DNA of 35,026 nt from Deltaproteobacteria bacterium. GTDB taxonomy: Bacteria > Desulfobacterota > Desulfobacteria > Desulfobacterales > UBA2156. The notes under the pieces were generated by a model. The model saw only the letters and a program-made list of their open reading frames with translations. It made no database searches and was not told the DNA's origin. The DNA is taken from positions 1 to 35,026 of the forward strand of contig JAFDGC010000022.1 of NCBI GenBank assembly GCA_019309485.1, read 5' to 3'. A program made the translations under genes and the position numbers. Positions 25,224 through 34,089 of this stretch are shown here, piece after piece; position 1 is the first letter of the stretch, and each line of letters opens with the position of its first letter.

Positions 25224-25505
25224 ATGAAAAACATCGTCCCGCCGAATGAGCGTTACGAAATCCGGTGCCCGAAACTGGGTCACCAGATTTCGTTTTCCTA
25301 CTGCCGCGTGGAAAATCAGGGGCTCCCCTGCCCCAAAACCATCGACTGCTGGCATATCCATTTTCGGGTCCGGGCGTACCTGAAAGAGGAACTCACCCTG
25401 GAAGAATTCAACAAGGCCTTTGTCTTTCGCCCCAAACCCAAAATGATGACGCTGATCGACTTGATCGAACAGGCCAAGACCGAAAAGGAAGACAACTCCA
25501 CATGA
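25224..25505 (+). CDS. Small conserved-looking four-Cys protein preceding iorA
   Basis: This is a 93-residue protein without an assigned function. It has four Cys (C15, C27, C36 and C42, in RCPKL, SYCRV, LPCPK and DCWHI) and a HIH motif at 44-46, which together could bind zinc or an Fe-S cluster. The second half is helical and charged. Its stop overlaps the iorA start as ATGA, so translation is coupled and a role with IorAB is likely. The upstream GAGG is 14 bases from the ATG, a weak ribosome site. It has no signal peptide or membrane segment. It might be an accessory or regulatory subunit of the oxidoreductase; this is inference from position only. Confidence 0.75.
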   Translation: MKNIVPPNERYEIRCPKLGHQISFSYCRVENQGLPCPKTIDCWHIHFRVRAYLKEELTLEEFNKAFVFRPKPKMMTLIDLIEQAKTEKEDNST

Positions 25506-27358
25506 AAGAGGCGTTTTTGCTGGGAAACGGCGCCATCGCCCTGGGGCTGCTGGAAGGCGGTTGTCAGGTAGTCACCTCCTATCCCGGCACCCCCAGTTCG
25601 GAAATCCTACCCGAAGTCGTTCGTTTCGTGAAATCCGAAAACCTGAAGACGTATACGGAATGGTCCACCAATGAAAAAGTGGCCCTCGACAACGCCTATG
25701 CCGCGGCCGTGTCCGGAAAACGAGCCGCCTGCTGCATGAAGCAAGTGGGCTTGAATGTGGCCGCCGACTCCCTCATGAGCGCCGCCTACATGGGGACCAC
25801 CGGTGCGCTGGTTGTCGTCTCCTGCGACGACCCCGGACCCCATTCTTCCCAGACCGAGCAGGACACGCGTTTGATGGCCCGCCTGGCCAAGGTTCCGGTG
25901 CTGGATCCGTCCAACCCAAGAGAAGCCCGGGAAATGGCCAAGCTCGCCCTGGATCTTTCCCAGAAATTCAAAATTCCGGTGATTTTACGCCCCGGAATCC
26001 GGGTCTGCCACGCCCGGCAGAACTTTTCGTGGGAATCCTTTTCCGTCGGGGGGAAACCCGCCGTCTTTGAAAAGAATCCCGCGCGTTGGGCGGCCACCCC
26101 CCGGTTCCGTTTCCTTCTCCACCGGGAGCTGAATGAAAAGCTTGTCCAGATATCTAAAAAATTCGATCGATTAAGGGGAGTTAACGAACACAATCTGACT
26201 AAAAACACGAAGTATCCCCTGGGGATTGTCGCCGGAGGCGTTCCCTATTCCGTGGTCAAGGATCTTTTCACGGAATCCCGCCGGGAAGACATTCCCATCC
26301 TCAAACTGGGCGCCCCTTATCCCTTTCCGGAGCGTCTGGCCAAGCAGTTTTTAAGGGCCTGCAAAAAGGTGCTGGTCTTGGAAGAAACCGATACCGTCAT
26401 CGAATACTTTCTCCGGGACCGCAAAAAGGTCCTGGGGAGGCTGTCCGGACATGTTCCTTCGGAAGGGGAACTCTTACCGGGTGTCATCGCGCGGGTCATC
26501 AATAATGTCCTGGAGGATCTCGGCATCCCACCCATGGCCGTTTCCGGAAATCCGGAGGTTCAAGAACTGGTCAAAAACCTGAATCTGCCGATCCGAAAGC
26601 CCACCCTTTGCCCGGGGTGCCCCCATCGGGCCTCCTTTTTCGCCATCCGCAAGGTCCAGCCCAAGGCTATTTTTACCTCCGACATCGGCTGCTATACGCT
26701 GGGACTGAACCTGGGCGGCGTGGACACCTGCCTCGACATGGGCGCCGGAATCACCATGGCCTCCGGGTTTTATCAGGCCTTTGCCCAGGACGGTGTCGAG
26801 CAGCCCATCGTGGCCACCATGGGGGATTCCACCTTTTTCCATTCCGGGACCGCCGGCCTCTTGAACGCCGTTTACAACGGCGCCCGGTTCATCCTGGTCC
26901 TTTTGGACAACGATACCACGGCCATGACCGGGATGCAGCCCACACCGGCGCTGGGCATCCGGGCCGACGGAAGTACGGGAAAAGCCATCCCCCTGGAACG
27001 GGTAGTGGCCGGGTGCGGCGTGGATTTCATCGAAGTGGTGGATCCCTATGATATCAAGGCCATGACCACCCTTTTGAAAAAGGCCAAGGCCTACGTGGCG
27101 AGCCCCGACGGCGGCATCGCCGTCGTCATCGCCCGGCATCCCTGCGTCATCGCCTACCGGGACCGGGCCATACCGGAAAAAAGACCCGTAACCGTCACCG
27201 ATGATTGCGACGAGTGCGGATTTTGCCATCAACGCTTCGAATGTCCGGCATTGTACCCGGACGCCGAAATCGGACATACGAGCGTAAACAAATCCATCTG
27301 CGCCGACTGCGGGGTCTGCACCCAGATCTGTCCAAAGGGTGCCATCGTGGGCGCGTAG
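25502..27358 (+). CDS. iorA: Indolepyruvate:ferredoxin oxidoreductase alpha subunit (IorA)
   Basis: IorA, 618 residues, carries out thiamine-diphosphate-dependent oxidative decarboxylation of aryl pyruvates to aryl-acetyl-CoA with ferredoxin reduction. The N-terminal pyrimidine-binding domain shows TSYPGTPSSEI and EWSTNEKVALDNAYAAAVSG. The C-terminal thiamine domain shows LCPGCPHRASF, SDIGCYTLG and GDSTFFHSGTAGLLNAVYN. The extreme C-terminus is a 2[4Fe-4S] ferredoxin domain (CDECGFCHQRFEC and CADCGVCTQIC). ATG 25502 overlaps the preceding stop; the open frame reaching to 25265 is an out-of-register extension over the small upstream gene. In this setting it would turn indolepyruvate into indoleacetyl-CoA. 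Phenylpyruvate and hydroxyphenylpyruvate are known alternative substrates of the family. Confidence 0.95.
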   Translation: MKEAFLLGNGAIALGLLEGGCQVVTSYPGTPSSEILPEVVRFVKSENLKTYTEWSTNEKVALDNAYAAAVSGKRAACCMKQVGLNVAADSLMSAAYMGTTGALVVVSCDDPGPHSSQTEQDTRLMARLAKVPVLDPSNPREAREMAKLALDLSQKFKIPVILRPGIRVCHARQNFSWESFSVGGKPAVFEKNPARWAATPRFRFLLHRELNEKLVQISKKFDRLRGVNEHNLTKNTKYPLGIVAGGVPYSVVKDLFTESRREDIPILKLGAPYPFPERLAKQFLRACKKVLVLEETDTVIEYFLRDRKKVLGRLSGHVPSEGELLPGVIARVINNVLEDLGIPPMAVSGNPEVQELVKNLNLPIRKPTLCPGCPHRASFFAIRKVQPKAIFTSDIGCYTLGLNLGGVDTCLDMGAGITMASGFYQAFAQDGVEQPIVATMGDSTFFHSGTAGLLNAVYNGARFILVLLDNDTTAMTGMQPTPALGIRADGSTGKAIPLERVVAGCGVDFIEVVDPYDIKAMTTLLKKAKAYVASPDGGIAVVIARHPCVIAYRDRAIPEKRPVTVTDDCDECGFCHQRFECPALYPDAEIGHTSVNKSICADCGVCTQICPKGAIVGA

Positions 27359-27373
27359 CATCAGGAAAGGCCC

Positions 27374-27934
27374 ATGAAGACCATCAACTTCGTTCTGAGC
27401 GGACTGGGGGGACAAGGGATCCTTTTTTTGACACGGGTGCTGGCCCAATGCGCCCTGGATAAGGGGATTCCTGTGTTGGGAGCGGAAACCCACGGCATGG
27501 CCCAGCGGGGCGGCTCCGTGGTCTCCCACCTGAGAACCGGGGACGTGGAGAGCAGCCTGGTGCGGGAGGGAACGGCCCATTTCCTCCTGGCCCTGGAGGA
27601 AAACGAAGCCTATCGAAACCTTGCGGTTCTCTCCGAAAAAGGAACCCTTTGCGTCAATGCTTCAGGGAATCCCTTTCCCAAAGACAGCGTCAGGCCCTAT
27701 TTGGAAAAGATGAAGATTCAATCCCGCGCGCTGCCAGTGGGAAAAATCGCTCTCGAACTCAACGCCCCCCTGGCCGCCAATTCCGGGCTTCTGGGGGTCT
27801 TTGCCGCGTTGGAAAACACCCCGTTCGCGAAAGCGGATATCCGCGCAACCATCGCGCGACTCAGCCCGAAACGATTTCAGGATCTCAACCTCAAAGTCTT
27901 TGACGCCTGTCTGGAAAAAACATCTGCGACATGA
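27374..27934 (+). CDS. iorB: Indolepyruvate:ferredoxin oxidoreductase beta subunit (IorB)
   Basis: IorB is the gamma-domain partner of IorA and binds the CoA side of the reaction; it has 186 residues, normal for the family. Signatures are SGLGGQGILFLTRVLAQ at the N-terminus and GAETHGMAQRGGSVVSHLR near residue 36. ATG 27374 has AGGAAAGG upstream and lies 15 bases after iorA, so the two are one operon. Both subunits appear intact. Confidence 0.95.
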   Translation: MKTINFVLSGLGGQGILFLTRVLAQCALDKGIPVLGAETHGMAQRGGSVVSHLRTGDVESSLVREGTAHFLLALEENEAYRNLAVLSEKGTLCVNASGNPFPKDSVRPYLEKMKIQSRALPVGKIALELNAPLAANSGLLGVFAALENTPFAKADIRATIARLSPKRFQDLNLKVFDACLEKTSAT

Positions 27935-27977
27935 TCCGGGGCTGTCCCGGCCCTGCTGAACGTCCGTATCGTACACT

Positions 27978-28005
27978 TTCAAATTAGGCCACAATGTGGT
28001 ATATT
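27978..28005 (+). promoter_or_regulatory. Possible promoter of the UspA gene with a small palindrome
   Basis: TTCAAA (27978-27983) and TATATT (28000-28005) are separated by 16 bases. The spacer contains the palindrome CCACAATGTGG (27989-27999), which could be an operator. It lies just upstream of the universal stress protein start. Confidence 0.4.
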
Positions 28006-28031
28006 GATCCCGTTGAATGGGGGAAGGCATC

Positions 28032-28547
28032 ATGATCCCTGAAATCAAAAAGATCCTTTACACGACAGACCTCTCCCCCAATTCCGCTTATGCGTTCCGT
28101 TACGCGGTGGGTTCCGCCAAACGCCACGATGCCGAAATCATATTGCTTCATGTCCTCGAACAAGTCCCCGATTCCGTGCGCGCCCTGTTGGCCGATTATC
28201 TCAGTGAAGAACAGCAACAAACGATTCTGGAAGAAAAGCTCACGTACGCCAGAGAACGGATTCAAAAACGCCTGAAAATCTTTGCAGAAAAGGAATTACA
28301 AGGCGAATCAAACGTATTGGATCGGATCTCCATCGAGGTGGAGGAAGGGCATCCCGCGGACGTGATTTTACAAAAAGCCGATGAACTGCATTGCGACATC
28401 GTCGTGATGGGGACACACGGGAAAGAAACCTGGCACCATACGTATCTGGGTAGTATGGCCCGGAGGGTTTTGGGAAGGATTCGGAAGCCGGTCTTCATCA
28501 TCCCGCTGCCTTCCGGCGAAACCGACATCACGTTTCACGACATCTGA
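28032..28547 (+). CDS. UspA-type universal stress protein, ATP-binding class
   Basis: This is a single-domain universal stress protein of 171 residues. The N-terminus has KKILYTTDLSPNSAYAF, and the C-terminus has the nucleotide-binding pattern G-x2-G-x9-G-S (GTHGKETWHHTYLGS) followed by the strand KPVFIIP. The pattern is intact, so the protein probably binds ATP. ATG 28032 is preceded by GGGGAAGG at four bases; ATG 28017 is an alternative. It has its own candidate promoter. Its last 20 bases overlap the 3' end of the convergent HdrC-GltD gene. It may help cells cope with aromatic or redox stress, but nothing ties it directly to the pathway. Confidence 0.9.
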   Translation: MIPEIKKILYTTDLSPNSAYAFRYAVGSAKRHDAEIILLHVLEQVPDSVRALLADYLSEEQQQTILEEKLTYARERIQKRLKIFAEKELQGESNVLDRISIEVEEGHPADVILQKADELHCDIVVMGTHGKETWHHTYLGSMARRVLGRIRKPVFIIPLPSGETDITFHDI

Positions 28548-30306
28548 TCAGGGCGGCTTCCAGGTCACACTGGAGGCAACGGCGCACCTCCTGCAGGGCG
28601 GATTCGTCTTCCATACACCCTTCCACTTCCTCGAAGGAGGTGCGCCGCTCGGATGCGGGCCGTTGAGGGACGGCTTCCCGTTTCCGATCGGCAAATCCGG
28701 GAACGCGCTTGGCGCCGTCGATGCGGCGCTCAAGGGATTCGCAGTCCGTTTCCACAGCGCGGGTGTTGAACTCGAACACCCCGCTGCCTCCCAGGTATTG
28801 ATCCATGGCCGCCGCCGCACGCCGTCCCGCGGCAAGGGCGTCGATGACGGTGCCGGGCCCGTCGGCGGCATCCCCGCCGGCAAAAACACCGGAAAGCGCG
28901 GTGCCCTGGGTTTCGGGATCAATAACGATGCGCCCGTTTTGAACCTCCAGGGATCCAGCTTCATCGATAAAACAAAAATCCCTGCAAAACTCGGTTTCGC
29001 AAGACTGGCCGATGGCCAGAATCACCTGATCCGCTTCCACCGCTTGCCGGGTGTCGTCGAAAAAGGGGCAGAAGTTGCCGGCCGCGTCGAATACGGACAA
29101 GCACCGGACCAGTTCCACGCCGGATACCCTGCCGTTGTTTCCCATAATCCGCGAAGGCCCCCAGGAGTACAGCATCCGAACCCCCTCTTCCCGGGCGGCC
29201 GCTATTTCCCAGGGGTTCGCGGGCATCTCTTCCTGGCTTTCCAAACAGGCCAGGGTGACTTCCTTGGCTCCCAGGCGCAGGGCGGTCAAGGCCACGTCGA
29301 TGGCCACGTTCCCGCCGCCCACCACCAGGACCCGTTCGGCCACCTTGGGCGGATTTTTTTCGGAAACGGAAATCAGGAAATCGAGCCCCCAAGTGACGTT
29401 TTCCAGATCGATTCCGTCGATTTCCAGTTTCTTGGAAAGTTGCGCCCCCACGCCGATGAAGACCGCGTCAAAGCCGTCTTCTTTTAAATCCTGAACCGTA
29501 AAATCGACCCCCAGTTTGTGTCCGGTCCGCAAGTCCACGCCCATGCCGAGAATCCGGCCGATCTCTTCATCCACCACGGGTTCGGGGAGCCGGTATCGAG
29601 GAATACCGTACCGAAGCATGCCCCCGGGTTTTTCCCGTGCCTCGAACACCGTGACGTGATGCCCTTTTTTGCGCAGGAAAAAGGCTGCGGAAAGCCCCGC
29701 AGGACCGGCGCCGATGACGGCCACCTTTTTCCCGGTGTCCCGACCCGGAGTGAAAACGGCTTCAAAATCCCCCGATGCCTTATCGGCGGCGTAGCGTTTC
29801 GCCGCACAGATGGCAATGGAGGCGTTGACCTTCCCCCGCTTGCAGGCGGTCTCACAGGGATGGGGGCATATCCGCCCCAGGATCCCCGGGAGGGGCGCCT
29901 TTTCGATAATCCGACCACAGGCCTCGTCCATGTCGCCTTTGGCGATGGCCCGCAAATATCCCGGCACATCGATTCCCGCAGGACAGGCTTGGACACAGGG
30001 GGCCTTTTCCGGAATGCGCCCTTTTTCCGCATACGCCCTCAGGGCCCGGGTCATGTCGATGATCTTGATCCCGTTGGGGCATGCGTCTTCACACCGGCCG
30101 CACACGGCGCAATCCCATGGCATCTCCGTGGCCGCCACCTCCGGAATCATCTCCAGTTCCACATAATGGATCATTCGGCGGATATTGAATGCGTTTTCAC
30201 CGGTGAGGGGACAGGCCGAGCTGCACCGCCCGCACTGTTCGCAGTAGCGCAGCTTTTCGATGTCGTTGAACCGTTCGAGAAACAATGCAGTCGGTTTCAT
30301 GATCAT
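28528..30306 (-). CDS. HdrC-GltD fusion: 2[4Fe-4S] domain joined to NAD(P)H-dependent flavin oxidoreductase
   Basis: This 592-residue fusion starts with an HdrC-like ferredoxin domain: C22, C25, C28, C32 and C66, C69, C72, C76. Residues from about 95 onward resemble the glutamate synthase small subunit/NfnB family. They include the N-terminal Cys motif CVQACPAGIDVPGYL, ICPHPCETACKRGKV, the FAD Rossmann motif AVIGAGPAGLSAAFFL, EKPGGMLRYGIPRYRLP, the NAD(P) motif VVGGGNVAIDVALTALRLG and FAGGDAADGPGTVIDALAAG. A Cys-rich tail ends it (RRCLQCD). It would connect NAD(P)H with the Hdr modules encoded just upstream. The start ATG 30306 overlaps the HdrA stop (ATGA); ATG 30300 is possible. The glutamate synthase large subunit is absent, so glutamate synthesis is unlikely. 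Confidence 0.9.
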   Translation of the reverse strand: MIMKPTALFLERFNDIEKLRYCEQCGRCSSACPLTGENAFNIRRMIHYVELEMIPEVAATEMPWDCAVCGRCEDACPNGIKIIDMTRALRAYAEKGRIPEKAPCVQACPAGIDVPGYLRAIAKGDMDEACGRIIEKAPLPGILGRICPHPCETACKRGKVNASIAICAAKRYAADKASGDFEAVFTPGRDTGKKVAVIGAGPAGLSAAFFLRKKGHHVTVFEAREKPGGMLRYGIPRYRLPEPVVDEEIGRILGMGVDLRTGHKLGVDFTVQDLKEDGFDAVFIGVGAQLSKKLEIDGIDLENVTWGLDFLISVSEKNPPKVAERVLVVGGGNVAIDVALTALRLGAKEVTLACLESQEEMPANPWEIAAAREEGVRMLYSWGPSRIMGNNGRVSGVELVRCLSVFDAAGNFCPFFDDTRQAVEADQVILAIGQSCETEFCRDFCFIDEAGSLEVQNGRIVIDPETQGTALSGVFAGGDAADGPGTVIDALAAGRRAAAAMDQYLGGSGVFEFNTRAVETDCESLERRIDGAKRVPGFADRKREAVPQRPASERRTSFEEVEGCMEDESALQEVRRCLQCDLEAALIRCRET

Positions 30307-32438
30307 GAGGCATTATCCAGGTTGAACTGTTTGACCATATCCTTCATGGTTTTGGCGAACTTGGGACCGTCGGCCGCGCTGCACCAGACGTTGATGAGCC
30401 GTTCCGGGTCGTAGCCCGATCGGGCCAGCTTTTTTTTCATCCGCCGGACCCGGGACTCGGCCGCGTAATTGCCGGAAATGTAGTGACAGGTGGGGAACTC
30501 GCATCCCGCCACCAAAACCCCGGCGGCGCCCTTCTCAAATGCGCGAAGCATCATCTTCATGGAGACCCGGGCAGAGCACATCACCCGGATGAGCCGGGCA
30601 TGGACCGGATATTGGAGACGGCTCACACCCGCCATGTCCACGCCGCCCAGGGCGCACCAGTGGCAGACGAACCCGATGATCTTTTTTTCGGGCGCCTCCA
30701 AAAGGGCGGCGTCCACCTGGGCCAGGACCTGGTCGTCGGTGAAATGAACGATGGTAATGCATTCCCTGGGACAATCCGCCGCGCAAAGCCCGCATCCTTT
30801 GCACAGGGCCTTGATGACGCGGGGATTCTTATCCGCATCAACGCTGATGGCGCTGTAGGGACACCGCTTGTGGCACAGGCCGCACTGGTTGCAATCGGTT
30901 AAATCGATGTCGGCAACGATCCCTTCCGCCTCGATGTATCCCCGCTTCATGGGGATGGAGACCCGCATGGCCGCACCGATGCCGGCCTCGATGCTCTCCT
31001 TGAGCATCATGGGCGACTTGGCGCATCCGGCCAGAGCGACGCCGTCGGCGGGAAACTCCAGGGGGGCGAGCTTGACGTGGGATTCCTGAAAAAATCCGTC
31101 CGGGTTCGCCGACACCTTCAACAGGCCTTTGAGCTGCTCCACGGTGTCATCCCCTTGAAAAGCGACGGTGAGAACCAAAAGGTCCGCCGGCAATTGGAGT
31201 TCTTTTCCGATGAGAATATCCATGGTTTTGACCACAAGGGTCCCATCCAGATTTTCAACGGGTTCCGGGTAGCGGTCATCAGGGAACCGGGAAAAGCGGA
31301 TCCCCAGGTGTTTGGCCTCCTTGAGCATCTCGCCTTCCTCTTTAACCATGGACAGATCCCGGTAAAGGATGTGAATTTGGATATCCGGATCCAGTGCCTT
31401 CAGTGCCAGGGCGTTTTTCACGGCCGCGTGGCATCCGATGCTGCAGCATCCCCGGGTGTCGTTTTTGGATCCGACACATTGGATGAAGACCACATTCTTT
31501 ACCTCCGGATGGAAGCCGGAAGACCTTAAGTCGTTCGTTTCTTCCCGGTCCTCCGGGGGCTGGAACTTTTTCGAAGATCGAATCCGTTTTTCGAGTTCCA
31601 ACTGGGTCATTACCCGGGGGTTTTCACCGTGTTTGAATGCGCCTTCGGGTGATATCTCCCGCATCCCCGTGGCCACCACGATGGTGGAGACATGAAGGCG
31701 CTCCCCCGGTGATCCGTTGCCTCCTTTCAGTCCGATGGTGTAATTGCCGATGTACCCTTCGATGGTTTCAATCTCGGCACCGGTGATGACCCGGATCCCG
31801 GGAGTTTCGTATACCCGTGCCGCCAGGGACTGCACCCATTGGGCGGCATCCGCGTGATGGGAATCATGGCGCACCAGGCTCAACGTGTTGAGCATGCCGC
31901 CGAGCCGGTCTGATTTTTCCAGGACAATGGCCTGGAATCCTTGCCCGGCCACGTTCAACGCCGCGGAAAGCCCCGCCGCTCCGGCCCCGATGACGAGGCA
32001 GTCCTGCTTCACCGGGAGCCGGATCTCCTCTCCTTCTTCCAGGAGGACGGCCTTGGCCACCCCCATCCGAACAAGATCCTTGGCCTTTTGGGTGGCGGCT
32101 TCGGGTTCTCTCATGTGAACCCAGGAGACCTGTTCCCGGATGCTGACGAATTCCAGCAGGTAGGGGTTCATACCCGCCTGCTGGATGTTTCTTTTGAAAA
32201 GCCCTTCATGGGTCCGGGGGGTGCACGAGGCAATGACCACTCGATTGATGCGGTGTTCCCGGATCAACGCCTGCATCCGGGAAAGGTAATCCACGCTGCA
32301 GGACCACCGCCCTTCGTCGGCCAAGGTCACATGGTCCAATCCCCTGGCATATTCCACGACTTCCGGGACGTTCACGACGCCCGCGATGTTGGATCCTCAG
32401 TCGCAGACGAACACACCCACCCGGATATCCTCATTCAT
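30303..32438 (-). CDS. hdrA: HdrA-MvhD fusion, probable selenoprotein (in-frame UGA at codon 14)
   Basis: This HdrA-type electron-bifurcating flavoprotein is fused to a C-terminal MvhD/FrhD [2Fe-2S] domain, about 711 residues. From ATG 32438 (GAGGTGG upstream) translation gives MNEDIRVGVFVCD, a UGA at 32399-32397, then GSNIAGVVNVPEVVEYA. HdrA proteins normally read V-C-H-C-G-x-N-I here, so the UGA replaces the second Cys of C-x-C, as expected for selenocysteine. The RNA after the UGA can fold at 32385-32364 into a stem with a CGUGA loop, about 20 bases from the UGA. Later landmarks are the FAD motif VIGAGAAGLSAALNVA, CVGSKND, two [4Fe-4S] motifs (CNQCGLCHKRCP and CKGCGLCAADCP) and the MvhD block FVCHWCALGGVDMAG with GCEFPTCHY. 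A GTG start at 32375 would avoid the UGA but remove the conserved N-terminus. Confidence 0.85.
32364..32399 (-). promoter_or_regulatory. UGA selenocysteine codon with candidate bacterial SECIS hairpin
   Basis: Thirteen bases after the UGA, GGGCGU (32382-32377) pairs with ACGUCC (32371-32366), one pair being G-U. The loop is CGUGA and two further pairs form after a bulged C. Bacterial SECIS elements sit at this distance and often have a G in the loop. The structure is modest, so the main evidence remains the Cys-equivalent position of the UGA. Confidence 0.55.
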
Positions 32439-32456
32439 TCATCCACCTCATGCTTC

Positions 32457-33809
32457 TTACGGTCGCAAGACCGCCTTCATCCCCGCGGCACAGGCCTGCA
32501 CCACGGATTCGGCGATGTCGATGGGGCCGGTGGCCCCGCCGCACAGGTAAATACCCGGCACCGACGTTTCCAAGGGCGCGGTGAGGGGGTCTTTTTCCTT
32601 GAAGTACCCCAGGTGATCCAGCTCGATGCCGAGCACCTTGGCCAGCTTTGCATTTCTCTCGTTGGGAACGATTCCCGTGGAAAGGACCAAAAGATCCACT
32701 TCATGGGTTTCGATTTTTCCGGTTTCCAAATTTTCATACCGGACGACCAAGTTCCGGGTCTCGGGGTTCTCCTGAACCTCGTAGGGCCGTCCCCGGATAT
32801 ACCGGACACCGGCGTCCACGGCTTTTTGGTAAAATCCCCAGAAGTTTTTTCCGTAGGCTTTCAGGTCATTGTAAAAAACCGTGGTTTCCACGGCGGCATC
32901 GTGTTCCTTGGTGATGATCACCTGCTTGGTGGCGATCATGCAGCAGATCTTGGAGCAATAGGGGACCCCCTTGCCCGGGGCCAGCCCGCGGCCGGCACAC
33001 TGGACCCATGCGATGCGCCGGGCATGCCGGCCGTCCGAAGGCCGGATGATTTCTCCGGCCGTGGGGCCGCCTGCGTTCATGAGTCGTTCGAACTGCATGC
33101 CGGTGATGACGTTGTCGTAAAGATCATATCCCAAGAGGTCCCCGGCCGGCCGTGCCGCATCGATGCCGGTGGCCACCACAATGCTCTTGACTTCCAATTT
33201 AACGTTCTTGGCGGACTGCCAGAGGGTGACGGCATTCTTTCCTTCCTTTTCGCAGGCCTTCACACACAGGGCGATGGGGCACTCCCGGCACTGGCTGCAG
33301 TCCACGGCGCATCCGCCGATGCAGGCTCCGGCATCTTGCATCTCCCCCGACCGGCATGCCGGGTCCAGGGAAACCATGTTGGGCACGGCCTGGGGAAACG
33401 CCATGGAAATAAGCTTCCGCTTTCCCCCGATCTTTCCGTCCATCTCGTCGGGGATACTGACAGGGCAGGCTTCCACACAGGCGCCGCACCCCGTGCACTT
33501 TTCCTCATCCACGTATTTGGGGCGTTTTACCAGCCGGATGTCGAATCCGCCGTTTTTCGCCTTGACTTTTCTGACTTCCGTGTGGGTGAGGATCTCGATG
33601 TTCTCCTGGTTGTCGGTATCGTACATCTGGGGCGCTTCGATGCAGATGGAACAGTCGTTGGTGGGAAAGGTCTTGTCCAGGCGCGCCATCATGCCGCCGA
33701 TACTGGCCGTGTCGTCCACCAGGTAGACTTTGGTGCCGTATCGGGCGGCGTTCAGGGCACAATTGATGCCGGCAATTCCACCGCCGATGATCAGTATCGC
33801 ATCACGCAT
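32457..33809 (-). CDS. HdrA-like FAD/Fe-S oxidoreductase, second copy without the N-terminal Cys domain
   Basis: This HdrA-family flavoprotein of 450 residues starts directly at the FAD-binding Rossmann motif (ILIIGGGIAGINCALNAA). It therefore lacks the N-terminal domain of the next gene. It keeps LVDDTASIGGMMARLDKTFP, the Cys motif PTNDCSICIEAP, a [4Fe-4S] motif CTGCGACVEACP, and further Cys in CIGGCAVDCSQCRECP. The C-terminal FAD motif is VPGIYLCGGATGPIDIAESVVQA. ATG 33809 has GGCGGAAAG upstream. The HdrA-MvhD start lies 18 bases after its stop, so the two are cotranscribed. Paired short and long HdrA proteins occur in Qmo complexes and in aromatic-ring-reducing Bam complexes of strict anaerobes. 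Which applies here is unknown. Confidence 0.9.
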   Translation of the reverse strand: MRDAILIIGGGIAGINCALNAARYGTKVYLVDDTASIGGMMARLDKTFPTNDCSICIEAPQMYDTDNQENIEILTHTEVRKVKAKNGGFDIRLVKRPKYVDEEKCTGCGACVEACPVSIPDEMDGKIGGKRKLISMAFPQAVPNMVSLDPACRSGEMQDAGACIGGCAVDCSQCRECPIALCVKACEKEGKNAVTLWQSAKNVKLEVKSIVVATGIDAARPAGDLLGYDLYDNVITGMQFERLMNAGGPTAGEIIRPSDGRHARRIAWVQCAGRGLAPGKGVPYCSKICCMIATKQVIITKEHDAAVETTVFYNDLKAYGKNFWGFYQKAVDAGVRYIRGRPYEVQENPETRNLVVRYENLETGKIETHEVDLLVLSTGIVPNERNAKLAKVLGIELDHLGYFKEKDPLTAPLETSVPGIYLCGGATGPIDIAESVVQACAAGMKAVLRP

Positions 33810-33842
33810 ATGCTTTCCGCCTTTGATAAATATTCCTTAATA

Positions 33843-34022
33843 CAAGGGGTCAAAGATTCGAGGAGCCAAGGATTCAAGGGTTCAAGGGGCCAAGGGGTCA
33901 AGGGGTCAAGGGGCCAAGGGGTCAAGGGGTCAAGGGGTCAAGGGGTCAAGGGTTCAAGGGGTCAAGTGATAAAAGGAATCACTTCACTTGAACCCTCGAC
34001 CCCTTGAACCCTCGAACCCTTT
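33843..34022. repeat. 9-bp repeat array followed by its inverted copy (large hairpin)
   Basis: About 13 tandem copies of GGGGTCAAG and variants (AAGGATTCA, AAGGGTTCA, AAGGGGCCA) run from 33843 to 33966. An inner hairpin AAGTGAT/ATCACTT (33965-33985) follows, then four inverted units to 34020 (such as CTTGAACCC and TCGACCCCT). The last 21 bases of the direct array pair with the inverted part except for one extra 9-base unit. It lies between the ferredoxin and HdrA-like genes and could act as a terminator or folded-DNA site. The remaining gap to 34089 shows nothing recognisable. Confidence 0.85.
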
Positions 34023-34089
34023 TATAAAAAACGAATCAGATGGTTCAACCCACGTCGCCGATTTTCCTTATCGGCTTCCATGACCCCAT

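Noticed and set aside
25265-25501. N-terminal extension of IorA by 79 residues
   Set aside because: It overlaps the small four-Cys gene in another frame and carries no IorA homology; ATG 25502 gives the normal N-terminus.
32397-32399. In-frame UGA of HdrA read as a gene-breaking nonsense mutation
   Set aside because: The codon sits exactly at a conserved Cys position and the frame is homologous on both sides, which favours selenocysteine. It is not excluded until the Sec machinery is shown.
33843-33970. Tandem direct repeats resembling a CRISPR array
   Set aside because: Units are 9 bases, directly adjacent, with no unique spacers and no cas genes nearby.
31941-34007. 688-residue plus-strand open frame
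   Set aside because: Antisense to two clear Hdr genes and running into the 9-bp repeats; no family features.
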